Both the position numbers and the translations under genes were made by a program. From positions 1 through 13,078 of the forward strand of contig JAIRXI010000376.1 of NCBI GenBank assembly GCA_031268395.1: 13,078 bases of DNA, given 5' to 3'. Origin of the DNA: Tannerella sp. Its GTDB lineage: Bacteria; Bacteroidota; Bacteroidia; Bacteroidales; Tannerellaceae. How positions within the stretch are numbered: the first letter of the stretch is position 1; every line of letters starts with the position of its first letter. Below are positions 1 through 6,495 of the stretch, in pieces. The notes beneath the pieces are model-generated. The model was given only the letters and a program-made list of their open reading frames with translations. It was not told where the DNA came from and ran no database searches.

Positions 1-511
1 ATTATATAATATTCCGCTTTCCGGTAAAAAGCGCCACCACCGACACCGAGGCCGCCGACGGCGCTGTACTGCATCATCGCAAACGGCAGCCACCGTTTCT
101 CCGTGTACACGGTTTTAAAGACCGGCGTAAATTCATACGAAAGTGCGTCGAGACGGTTATACTGCGTCGAAAGCGAGAGGTTCAGCTTTCCGGCCGAACT
201 GTCGAAGAGCGGGACGGCCCAGGAGCGTTTCAACTCGTAGTCGGCAAGATGGCCGCTGTATCGACTTTTTCGCTGACACGGATCACGCTGTCGACGTACA
301 CGGTATCGCGGCGCACGGGCAGCGACAGGAGGGCAGGGACTTCGATGCGGACGGGTTTGGGAATATCGACCGAACTCAGCGCCGGACTTCCGGGGATATA
401 TTCGACCGATACCACATCGCCGCGGGTCGGGAACAGGCTGCGCACAACGAAAAAGCCAGCCGCGCAGCCGGCCATGAAAACGAAAATACATCCGAACGCT
501 TTCATTTTCAC
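1..511 (-). pseudogene. DUF6808-like membrane-anchored protein, frameshifted and cut by window edge
   Basis: The intact 5' part (230-511) encodes 93 residues: a short charged start, a hydrophobic segment at about residues 5-20 (FGCIFVFMAGCAAGFFVV) that could be a membrane anchor or a poor lipobox ending in Cys16, then a polar region with IPGSP and RRDTVYVDSV. It stops shortly after VDTAAIL. Directly at that point, around 238-246, the minus strand continues in the -1 frame as ADYELKRSW, then KLNLSLSTQYNRL, and stays open to position 1 with no stop. This tail is rich in alternating hydrophobic residues and ends in a Gly-rich stretch. I read this as one gene broken by a one-base change. The resemblance to DUF6808 proteins of Bacteroidales is from memory and moderate. 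Its GTG start overlaps the stop of the upstream glucosaminidase fragment by 4 bp (GTGA), so the two were co-translated. An alternative start is the ATG two codons later. A spanin-like role is only a guess. Confidence 0.5.
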
Positions 512-771
512 AGATTCAGTTCGGCGGCCAGTTTTCCCACCGTCGCGATCATCGACTCCATGATCTGCGCATAATCCGGCGCGGTCGCATATTTTGCGCC
601 CTTGCTGTCCACGATCCGCCGGGCAAACTCCATCGGGTTATCCCGGTACGGCCAGGCGTCGGCATACCCCGGCTTTTTCAGGATCACCAGATGGTCGGCC
701 AGGCAGTCTTCCAGCGAATCATAGACGCGGAAGAGCCGGTATTTTTTACCGGCAGGGCATCTTCCGGACAC
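508..771 (-). pseudogene. glucosaminidase (FlgJ/lysozyme-like) C-terminal fragment, 5'-truncated
   Basis: The 87-residue reading frame matches the C-terminal half of a mannosyl-glycoprotein endo-beta-N-acetylglucosaminidase domain, a family of peptidoglycan hydrolases used as phage endolysins and autolysins. The visible signature is FRVYDSLEDCLADHLVIL, the 'FR.Y.S...S..DH..L' element, followed by a YA-x-A-Y segment and the closing AKYATAPDYAQIMESMI, the 'GYATDP.YA..L..II' element. The N-terminal half, with the catalytic Glu and the 'ES.WG.S.LA...NN.FG.K' region, is missing. In frame, only four further codons are open upstream before a TAG at 784-786, and neither other minus-strand frame supplies the missing half. 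The annotated start would be a GTG in mid-domain, so this is a remnant and not a small intact gene. It is followed by the overlapping DUF6808-like gene, an arrangement that suggests a phage-derived lysis module. Confidence 0.6.
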
Positions 772-780
772 GACGGGAAG

Positions 781-793
781 TGTCTAATAGACA
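781..793. repeat. 13-nt perfect palindrome TGTCTAATAGACA
   Basis: The sequence TGTCTA-A-TAGACA reads the same on both strands apart from its central base. It lies ten bases beyond the truncated end of the glucosaminidase fragment and contains the in-frame stop that closes that frame. It could be a protein-binding site or a scar of the event that removed the 5' part of the gene. Chance is possible for a site of this size. Confidence 0.3.
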
Positions 794-819
794 TGTTGGG
801 ATAAATACACAATGCCCCC

Positions 820-840
820 GTTCATCGTTCATCGTTCATA
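820..840. repeat. three tandem CGTTCAT heptads
   Basis: Three perfect head-to-tail copies of CGTTCAT occupy this stretch. The same 21-bp run recurs at the other end of the window (11926-11946), where it forms one arm of a long hairpin with ACGATGA heptads. Here the second arm is missing, so this copy may be a half-element. Confidence 0.6.
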
Positions 841-959
841 ATCGGAGGCGCTGTTCTCCGGCAGAGACGGCTGCATCCGTGTGCGAATGCCTGCATTACG
901 GAAAAGGTTCACGTACAGTGACGTATGCCCGGAAAGAGGGGCGTTTCAAACCCTCGGGG

Positions 960-1706
960 TTATTTCCAGTCGAACGGGAGGTCGTCCCGGCGCAGGGAGG
1001 CATTCCAGAAACGGCGGCGGCAGTATAGCGTCCGGCGGACACAAGGTTCCACCTCTGCTCCGCGCGCCTTTGCATAGCCTTCCGCCAGTAGCCGGAACAT
1101 CGGCTCAGGCCCCCACAGGCGGGCGAAAGCGGCACAACCCTCTCTGACGGAGACCGGCCCAAAACGCATCCGGTTGATGTCGACAAGGCAAAATTCGACG
1201 CCCGCCGGTGTTTCGCGGAACAGAATATTCCCCGGCGAATAGTCGCGGTGACAGACGCCGGCTTCATGCAGGCGTGCCGTGAATCCGGCTAAGGCCTGCA
1301 GGATGTATTCGCGCCCGGCAAGGCCTCCCCGGCCAAACTCGTACATGGTATGGTCATGTGGCGCCTGCCGGCTGACGTAGTAAGACATGTGGAGCAGTCC
1401 GTTTTTTTTCAGCAGAATATAGGCAACCGGTTCCGGCGTGTCGATACCCAGTTCCCGCAACCGGAAGGCGTAGCGGTAGGCGCGTTCGGCCTTGGGGGGA
1501 CGGAAGAAGGTGTATGCCACGCGGTTCGGGAGATGGGGTTTTCTGTAGCGCTTGATGTTGAGTATGGTGTCTGCGGTCTCGAACACCTTGATTTCGTTCC
1601 GTTGCCTGTAAATGGTACGGCCTCCCCTGTCGAACGCTTCCGGTACGGAGCGGACAAAGGCGTCAAACGCCTGCTGCTGCGGGTTCAGGACTGTTTCAAT
1701 CTTCAT
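960..1706 (-). CDS. lipopolysaccharide kinase, Kdo/WaaP (InaA-like) family
   Basis: A 248-residue protein with a compact protein-kinase-like fold of the Kdo kinase/WaaP family, which phosphorylates sugars of the LPS inner core at the cytoplasmic face of the inner membrane. Visible landmarks in order: a lysine in NIKRYRK (Lys52) suited to ATP binding, KAERAYR with Glu74 as the helix-C acid, the catalytic loop HRDYSPGNI (His153, Arg154, Asp155, Asn160), and LVDINRM with Asp176 as the metal-binding 'DFG' equivalent. The C-terminus is basic (RRTLYCRRRFW). All expected catalytic residues are present and the length is normal for small bacterial Kdo kinases. Its ATG lies 11 bp inside the end of the upstream glycosyltransferase gene, so translation is coupled and the two enzymes probably act on the same core oligosaccharide. 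Substrate is inferred from the family, not from the sequence. Confidence 0.85.
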   Translation of the reverse strand: MKIETVLNPQQQAFDAFVRSVPEAFDRGGRTIYRQRNEIKVFETADTILNIKRYRKPHLPNRVAYTFFRPPKAERAYRYAFRLRELGIDTPEPVAYILLKKNGLLHMSYYVSRQAPHDHTMYEFGRGGLAGREYILQALAGFTARLHEAGVCHRDYSPGNILFRETPAGVEFCLVDINRMRFGPVSVREGCAAFARLWGPEPMFRLLAEGYAKARGAEVEPCVRRTLYCRRRFWNASLRRDDLPFDWK

Positions 1707-2745
1707 CGTCCGCTTTCTTTTCCAGAAACTCGCGGATTTTGGAAACGACCGATTCCGGCGCGATCTGCGTCAGGCACGCCCAATCGCCCCGATAGCAGGG
1801 TTTCATCCCGAAAATTGAGCACGGCCGGCAGGGCAGGGCCACCTGTATGGCCAGTTCGGGCAGCTGGCGGTATCCGTAGAATCCGGCGCCGGGATGAGTT
1901 GCACCCCAGATGGAAATCACCTTCGTCCCGACCAGGGAGGCAAAGTGCATATTGGCCGAATCCATACAAAGCAACACATCCAGTTGACTGATCAGGGCCA
2001 GTTCCTGATCCAGCGAATACCGTCCCGCCACGCTGCGGGTATTCCCGCAGTGCAACGCCCATTCGCCGAGCGTTCGTTCTTCTTCGCCCTTTGCGCCGAA
2101 CAGAAAAATGGAAATTCCCTCTTCGCGGGACAGCATTTCCATCACTTTTTTCATCTGCTCCAGCGGATAGATTTTCCCGCGATACCGGGCGAAAGGCGCA
2201 ATGCCGACCCACCGGCCGTTTTTCTCGCCCGCGATGTCTCTTGTGACAGATCTGTTCAGAGGATGTTCATCGTACAGCGACACAAACGTTTTGTCGAAAT
2301 AGATGCCGGCCGCATGAAAGACGTCTGCATAGCGCGTCGCCATGTCCGGCAACGGACGAATGTCTTTGGGCGGCCTGCGGACAAGCCGTCTTTTTTCTTT
2401 CCGCATCTTGTCCAGCATGAAGACGGATCGCCCCCGCATACGGAACATCCAGTCAATGATCCAGCTACGAATCACGCAATGCAGGTCCAGCACGACATCG
2501 TACCTGTATTGGACAAGCGCTGAAGCGAACCGCAAAAAGCCCCGTAGCGACTTTTCCGAACTCTTTGTATGAATGCCTATCAGCTTCACGTTTTTCGGCC
2601 GGTTGATAAAGATGGGAAGCAGAAAAGTTTGCGTAAGCACGGTGAACGAATCGGACGGATTCGCTCTGGCGGCGGAATAGATGACGGGGATAGTCATCGC
2701 CACATCCCCGATTGCCGAAAGCCGTATGATGAGAACTTCTGCCAT
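1696..2745 (-). CDS. glycosyltransferase family 9, ADP-heptose:LPS heptosyltransferase-like
   Basis: A 349-residue GT-B protein of family GT9, which transfers heptose (or a related sugar) from ADP-heptose to the LPS inner core. The N-terminus LIIRLSAIGDVAMTIPVI is the standard acceptor-side start with the conserved Gly-Asp (13-14). The second domain carries VGIAPFARYRGKIYPLEQM (180-198), the donor-binding MDSANMHFAS (261-270) that corresponds to the usual 'D(T/S)G..H.A' motif, and IWGATHPG (279-286). Near the C-terminus four cysteines (306, 309, 317, 324) sit in PCRPCS, KPCYRG and DWACL, a pattern seen in many Bacteroidota GT9 enzymes. It starts 27 bp after the PurN-DUF4254 gene and overlaps the kinase gene by 11 bp. 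A possible promoter box lies in the short gap upstream. The exact sugar transferred cannot be read from the sequence. Confidence 0.88.
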   Translation of the reverse strand: MAEVLIIRLSAIGDVAMTIPVIYSAARANPSDSFTVLTQTFLLPIFINRPKNVKLIGIHTKSSEKSLRGFLRFASALVQYRYDVVLDLHCVIRSWIIDWMFRMRGRSVFMLDKMRKEKRRLVRRPPKDIRPLPDMATRYADVFHAAGIYFDKTFVSLYDEHPLNRSVTRDIAGEKNGRWVGIAPFARYRGKIYPLEQMKKVMEMLSREEGISIFLFGAKGEEERTLGEWALHCGNTRSVAGRYSLDQELALISQLDVLLCMDSANMHFASLVGTKVISIWGATHPGAGFYGYRQLPELAIQVALPCRPCSIFGMKPCYRGDWACLTQIAPESVVSKIREFLEKKADDED

Positions 2746-2762
2746 TAACAGTTATTGGGCGG

Positions 2763-2793
2763 TAAAGATACGTCATTTTTTGCGACCATACAA
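2763..2793 (-). promoter_or_regulatory. possible internal promoter for the glycosyltransferase gene
   Basis: On the minus strand TTG (2791-2793) is followed after 20 nt by TATCTTTA (2763-2770), close to the Bacteroidota -33/-7 pattern TTTG-N19-21-TAnnTTTG with one mismatch at the end. It straddles the stop codon of the upstream gene and would give a leader of about ten bases. It may let the LPS genes be transcribed apart from the purN fusion. Confidence 0.35.
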
Positions 2794-3954
2794 TATCGGA
2801 TTCAGGGAAGGATCATTATACATTTTCATTTGCCGGTACACTTTCATATATTTTTGCCCCTTTCCGATGTCTGCCAGCAGTTGATCCAGCGCAGTGGACA
2901 AATCCTGTTTCTGTTCGAGCAGTACCGAGAGTTTCCGCTGACAGGTCTCGCGATGAATGCCGTCGGTGTCCGGACGGTTCACTTCCTGCCGCATGTGATA
3001 GATCTTAAGGATAAGAATCGAGAGCCGGTCGACCGCCCATGCCGGACTTTCCGTGTTGATCGTGGCATCAGGACAGACGAGCGTCTCTTTGTATGTTTCC
3101 AGAAAATAGCCGTCAATCTGTTCCACCAGATCCGTGCGTTCCTGATTCGACCGGTCGATTCGTCGCTTGAGAGCAACTACGTTTTCCGGCTGGATCTGCG
3201 GATCGCGGATCAGGTCTTCCAGATGCCACTGCACCGCGTCAATCCAGTTCTTCAGATAGAGCTGCGATTCAATCGTTCCCGGTTCAAAGGGGTTCCGGAC
3301 AGGTGCGTCAACATTGTCGGTCGCGTGATAGTCTCCGGTAGCCCGTTCAAAGACAGGGAGACAGCGGCTGCTGAATGAATCCGCATGTTCGCCGGACAGT
3401 AAAGAGGCTATCACGCGCGGATAGTGTTCATATTCCAGTGCATGAACTTTCGCAGCCACGTCTTCCGGCGTGTCGGTCGGCAGAACGGGACACGATGCCT
3501 GAAAAATCACAGTCCCTTCGTCATACTGTTCATTTACATAATGCACCGTAATGCCGGACTCCTTTTCGCCGGCCGCTACCACGGCTTCATGCACATGCCT
3601 CCCGTACATTCCCTTCCCGCCGTATTTGGGCAGCAGGGCAGGATGGATATTGATGATCCGGCCGGGGTAGGCGTCCAGTATTTCCGCCGAAATCTTATTC
3701 ATAAAACCGGCCAGCACAATCCAGTCGACGGCATAATCCTTCAGTTTTTTCAGAACAGGATGCCCTTCGGCAAAAACCTGCTTCGGAAAAGTGACGGAAG
3801 GAATACCCAAACGGCTCATCCGTTCGTGTACGCCCGCCTTCGGATTGTTCGAGACGAGAAGCGTAACTTCTATCTGTTGGTTCCCAGAAAAATATATCGA
3901 AATATTTTCTGCATTAGTGCCTGAACCGGAGGCAAAAATTGCTACTTTTTTCAT
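2773..3954 (-). CDS. purN: PurN-DUF4254 fusion: phosphoribosylglycinamide formyltransferase joined to DUF4254
   Basis: A 393-residue protein with two complete domains. Residues 1-188 are GAR formyltransferase (PurN), which moves a formyl group from 10-formyl-THF to glycinamide ribonucleotide in purine synthesis: GSGTN (10-14), AGFMNKIS, IINIHPALLPK with Asn102 and His104, GKGMYG, and YDEGTVI with Asp145, so the Asn-His-Asp catalytic set is intact. Residues 192-393 are a full-length DUF4254 domain, with DYHATDNVDAP, YLKNWIDAVQWHLEDLIRDP, RRIDRSNQERTDLVE, ESPAWAVDRLSIL and KVYRQMKMYNDPSLNP. The join (SLLSGEHADSFSS) has no stop and no in-frame start. In other Bacteroidales the two are, as I recall, separate genes. 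An in-frame start 66 bp upstream at 4020 is possible, but MKKVAIFASGSGTN matches the family start. The gene leads the glycosyltransferase-LPS kinase operon and is divergent from acpP. DUF4254 function is unknown; the neighbours suggest LPS core work. Confidence 0.85.
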   Translation of the reverse strand: MKKVAIFASGSGTNAENISIYFSGNQQIEVTLLVSNNPKAGVHERMSRLGIPSVTFPKQVFAEGHPVLKKLKDYAVDWIVLAGFMNKISAEILDAYPGRIINIHPALLPKYGGKGMYGRHVHEAVVAAGEKESGITVHYVNEQYDEGTVIFQASCPVLPTDTPEDVAAKVHALEYEHYPRVIASLLSGEHADSFSSRCLPVFERATGDYHATDNVDAPVRNPFEPGTIESQLYLKNWIDAVQWHLEDLIRDPQIQPENVVALKRRIDRSNQERTDLVEQIDGYFLETYKETLVCPDATINTESPAWAVDRLSILILKIYHMRQEVNRPDTDGIHRETCQRKLSVLLEQKQDLSTALDQLLADIGKGQKYMKVYRQMKMYNDPSLNPILYGRKK

Positions 3955-4025
3955 TCCATTTTTATTTAGCTCATTGCACACTGAAATATAAAATGTGCAT
4001 TTTTCCGCATTTTTCACCAAGAATA

Positions 4026-4058
4026 TTTGTGTTGTACCACAAAAAATTCTTTCCTTTG
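4026..4058 (+). promoter_or_regulatory. Bacteroidota-type promoter for acpP-fabF-rnc
   Basis: TTTG (4026-4029) and TTCCTTTG (4051-4058) are separated by 21 nt and fit the -33 and TAnnTTTG -7 elements of the Bacteroidota housekeeping sigma factor, with one mismatch in the -7 box. The predicted start site near 4065 leaves an A/T-rich leader of about 55 nt before the acpP ATG. A TTTGTG/CACAAA inverted repeat (4026-4043) covers the -33 box and could be an operator. Confidence 0.55.
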
Positions 4059-4120
4059 CACTGCAAAATTAAAACATATACGTAACTATAATCTTATTAT
4101 TAATCTAAAATTTGGAATTT

Positions 4121-4360
4121 ATGTCTGAAATTGCATCCAGAGTAAAAGCGATTATCGTTGACAAACTGAGTGTTGAGGAATCGGAAGTGACTAATGAAGC
4201 GAGTTTTACGAACGATTTGGGAGCGGATTCGCTCGACACGGTAGAACTGATTATGGAGTTTGAAAAAGAATTTGGAATTTCCATTCCGGACGACCAGGCT
4301 GAAAAGATTTCATCGGTCGGAGACGCGATTGCCTATATCGAAGCAAACGCCGTGAAGTAA
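4121..4360 (+). CDS. acpP: acyl carrier protein
   Basis: A 79-residue acidic protein, the normal size for ACP, the small cytosolic carrier that holds growing acyl chains in type II fatty-acid synthesis. The phosphopantetheine attachment site is Ser37 in [18 protein letters not shown], the classic DSL motif at the start of helix 2, followed by the acidic recognition helix. The chosen ATG ([16 protein letters not shown]) matches the family; a TTG nine bases earlier would add only MEF. It is 15 bp upstream of fabF, the standard arrangement, and is first in the acpP-fabF-rnc operon. The preceding leader (4059-4120) is strongly A/T-rich, as is common for highly expressed genes in this phylum. Confidence 0.97.
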   Translation: MSEIASRVKAIIVDKLSVEESEVTNEASFTNDLGADSLDTVELIMEFEKEFGISIPDDQAEKISSVGDAIAYIEANAVK

Positions 4361-4375
4361 TCATCTTACGGGATT

Positions 4376-5629
4376 ATGGAATTAAAAAGAGTAGTAGTAA
4401 CAGGTCTTGGGGCAATTACACCGTTAGGCAATACCATGCCGGCAACATGGGATGGGCTTGTCCGGGGGGTAAGCGGCGCAGGGCCTATTACTCAATTTGA
4501 TGCCTCTAAATTCAAGACGCGGTTTGCGTGTGAAGTAAAAGGATTTGATCCGCTGCACTACATGGACCGGAAGGAAGCGCGCAAGTGTGACCGCTACACT
4601 CACTTCGCCCTGGTCGCGGCAGACGAGGCCGTGATGGATGCGGGGATGGATTTGGAAAAGGAAAACAAAGACCGCATTGGCGTCATCTTTGCCGCCGGTA
4701 TCGGAGGCATCCATTCGTTCGAGGACGAAGTCAGAAATTATAATGCAGAATTGGGCCCAAAATTCAATCCTTTTTTTATTCCGAAAATCATTGCAGATAT
4801 TGCCGCCGGACATATTTCCATGAAATATGGGTTCCGGGGGCCGAATTTTGCCACGGTATCCGCCTGTGCCTCTTCTACCAATGCCATTTCCGACGCATTT
4901 ACTTACATCCGTCTGGGAAAAGCCAGCGTGATTCTGGCCGGAGGCGCCGAGGCGACCATCGCCATTGTCGGCGTTGGCGGTTTCAATGCGATGAACGCAC
5001 TTTCGACGCGCAACGATTCGCCGGAAACGGCATCGCGGCCGTTCAGCGCCAGCCGCGACGGGTTTGTGATGGGCGAAGGCAGCGCCTGCCTGGTTCTGGA
5101 AGAACTGGGACATGCACAGGCGCGTGGCGCAAAAATCTATGCGGAAGTAACGGGTACGGGCCTTTCGGCCGATGCATACCACCTGACGGCCAGCCATCCC
5201 GACGGACTGGGCGCGAAACTGGTCATGCGGAATGCCTTGGAAGATGCCGAAATGAAACCCGATGAAATTGACTACATTAATGTGCACGGAACTTCAACGC
5301 CGGTAGGCGATATTTCCGAAGTCAGGGCCATTCTGGACGTTTTTGGCGAACATGCCTATCGCTTGAATATCAGTTCGACCAAATCGATGACCGGCCACCT
5401 GCTGGGTGCTGCCGGCGCGGTAGAAACCGCCGCTTCGATTCTGTCCGTACAAAATGATATAATTCCACCGACAATCAATCATGTTGACGGTGACGACGAT
5501 AAAGAGATTGACTACAAGTTGAATTTCACATTCAATGCAGCGCAGAAAAGAAAAGTCAGAGCCGCCCTGTCCAACACGTTCGGCTTCGGTGGTCACAATG
5601 CCAGTGTGATTGTGAGGAAATTTGAATAA
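4376..5629 (+). CDS. fabF: beta-ketoacyl-ACP synthase II
   Basis: A 417-residue thiolase-fold condensing enzyme that elongates acyl-ACP with malonyl-ACP in fatty-acid synthesis. The start MELKRVVVTGLGAITPLGN is the family N-terminus. The catalytic triad is visible: Cys164 in VSACASSTNA, His304 in INVHGTSTPVGD and His341 in KSMTGHLLGAAGAVE, with Lys336 beside it. The C-terminal GFGGHNAS loop (403-410) carries the gating residues. Length and domain order are normal for FabF (KAS II), and the Cys-His-His set excludes FabH. It shares the operon with its substrate carrier acpP (15 bp upstream) and with rnc (5 bp downstream). Confidence 0.97.
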   Translation: MELKRVVVTGLGAITPLGNTMPATWDGLVRGVSGAGPITQFDASKFKTRFACEVKGFDPLHYMDRKEARKCDRYTHFALVAADEAVMDAGMDLEKENKDRIGVIFAAGIGGIHSFEDEVRNYNAELGPKFNPFFIPKIIADIAAGHISMKYGFRGPNFATVSACASSTNAISDAFTYIRLGKASVILAGGAEATIAIVGVGGFNAMNALSTRNDSPETASRPFSASRDGFVMGEGSACLVLEELGHAQARGAKIYAEVTGTGLSADAYHLTASHPDGLGAKLVMRNALEDAEMKPDEIDYINVHGTSTPVGDISEVRAILDVFGEHAYRLNISSTKSMTGHLLGAAGAVETAASILSVQNDIIPPTINHVDGDDDKEIDYKLNFTFNAAQKRKVRAALSNTFGFGGHNASVIVRKFE

Positions 5630-5634
5630 TAAGT

Positions 5635-6474
5635 GTGCGTGGACTTTATCTACATATAAAAAAACTCTTTCTGCGAAACAGGGAGCCTTATCTGTCTCTT
5701 TACAACATGCTGGGGTTTTATCCCAGGAATATTCAACTCTACAGACTGGCTTTCACTCACCGTTCCACGTTTATCGAAGCCGAAGACGGCCGATGGAAAA
5801 ACAACGAACGGCTGGAATTTCTGGGAGATGCGGTGCTGGATGCAGTCGTAGCCGATATTATCTACAAGAAATACCCGACCCGGAAAGAAGGGTTCCTGAC
5901 AAATACCCGTTCGAAAATCGTCCAGCGCGAGAGCCTGAACCGCATCGCGCATGAAATGGGGCTGGACCGGATGATTATTACTTCCACCCGGCTCAACACC
6001 CACAACAGTTATATTTGCGGGAATGCCTTCGAAGCGCTGATCGGAGCGATATACCTGGACCAGGGCTACCGGAAATGCTGCAATTTCGTCGAGGAGCGAA
6101 TCATCGAAAAATACATCCAGTTAGACAAAATCGCCCATAAGGAAGTTAATTTCAAGTCGAACCTGATTGAGTGGAGCCAGAAGAACAAGCTGGAAATTTC
6201 TTTCGAACTGATTGAAACCTTTGCCGACCAGACCGGGAGTCCCGTTTTCCAGAGCCGTGTGACCCTGCTGGGCACGCCCTTGGGGACAGGTATCGGATAC
6301 ACCAAGAAGGAATCGCAGCAGTCGGCAGCCAAGGTGGCCATTAAAAAGATCCGCAGAGACAAGGAAGTACAGCTTCTGGTGGGCAGGTTGAAGCGGCAGC
6401 AGTCGTCCGGCAGCACAGAAAGCATTACCCTGCCCGAATGTCCGGAAGGCGACGATTCCTCCGGAAGCGAATGA
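5635..6474 (+). CDS. rnc: ribonuclease III
   Basis: A 279-residue endonuclease that cleaves double-stranded RNA in rRNA precursors and structured mRNAs. The nuclease domain carries the signature NERLEFLGDAVLDAV (57-71) with its metal-binding acids, and GNAFEALIGAIYLDQG (129-144) with Glu133. The position equivalent to E. coli Asp114 is Asn130, which is usual in relatives of this phylum. A double-stranded-RNA binding domain follows (about 172-243: NLIEWSQKNK ... GIGYTKKESQQSAAKVAIKKI), then a low-complexity polar tail with SSGSTES and EGDDSSGSE. The start is GTG at 5635, because the residues before the first in-frame ATG (codon 25) include the conserved LFLRNREPYLSLY. It lies 5 bp after fabF and ends 21 bp from the convergent pfkA, with no clear terminator between. 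Confidence 0.95.
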   Translation: MRGLYLHIKKLFLRNREPYLSLYNMLGFYPRNIQLYRLAFTHRSTFIEAEDGRWKNNERLEFLGDAVLDAVVADIIYKKYPTRKEGFLTNTRSKIVQRESLNRIAHEMGLDRMIITSTRLNTHNSYICGNAFEALIGAIYLDQGYRKCCNFVEERIIEKYIQLDKIAHKEVNFKSNLIEWSQKNKLEISFELIETFADQTGSPVFQSRVTLLGTPLGTGIGYTKKESQQSAAKVAIKKIRRDKEVQLLVGRLKRQQSSGSTESITLPECPEGDDSSGSE

Positions 6475-6495
6475 CGAGCAGCAGCACACAGGCCG

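Larger units (their letters stand above)
772..959. other. non-coding gap between LPS kinase and glucosaminidase remnant
   Basis: No convincing coding frame is present on either strand. The gap contains the 13-nt palindrome at its left end, three tandem CGTTCAT heptads at 820-840, and a small inverted repeat (ACGT-acagtg-ACGT) at about 911-924. It probably contains the 3' end of the LPS operon transcript and the site where the glucosaminidase gene was cut. No intact insertion sequence or transposase fragment is visible. Confidence 0.4.

Noticed and set aside
143..574. plus-strand open frames over the lysis-like pair
   Set aside because: The minus strand gives recognisable glucosaminidase and DUF6808-like segments; the plus-strand translations are Arg/Ser-rich noise.
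3955..4020. longer N-terminus for the PurN fusion (start at 4020)
   Set aside because: The extra 22 residues precede the conserved MKKVAIFASGSGTN start and do not resemble PurN or a signal peptide.
4424..5287. 287-residue minus-strand open frame inside fabF
   Set aside because: fabF is unambiguous with all catalytic residues; the antisense frame is rich in His, Arg and Gly as expected for a shadow.
6475..6495. terminator between convergent rnc and pfkA
   Set aside because: The 21-bp gap has no stem-loop with a T-run; the imperfect repeats in the end of rnc are too weak to claim.
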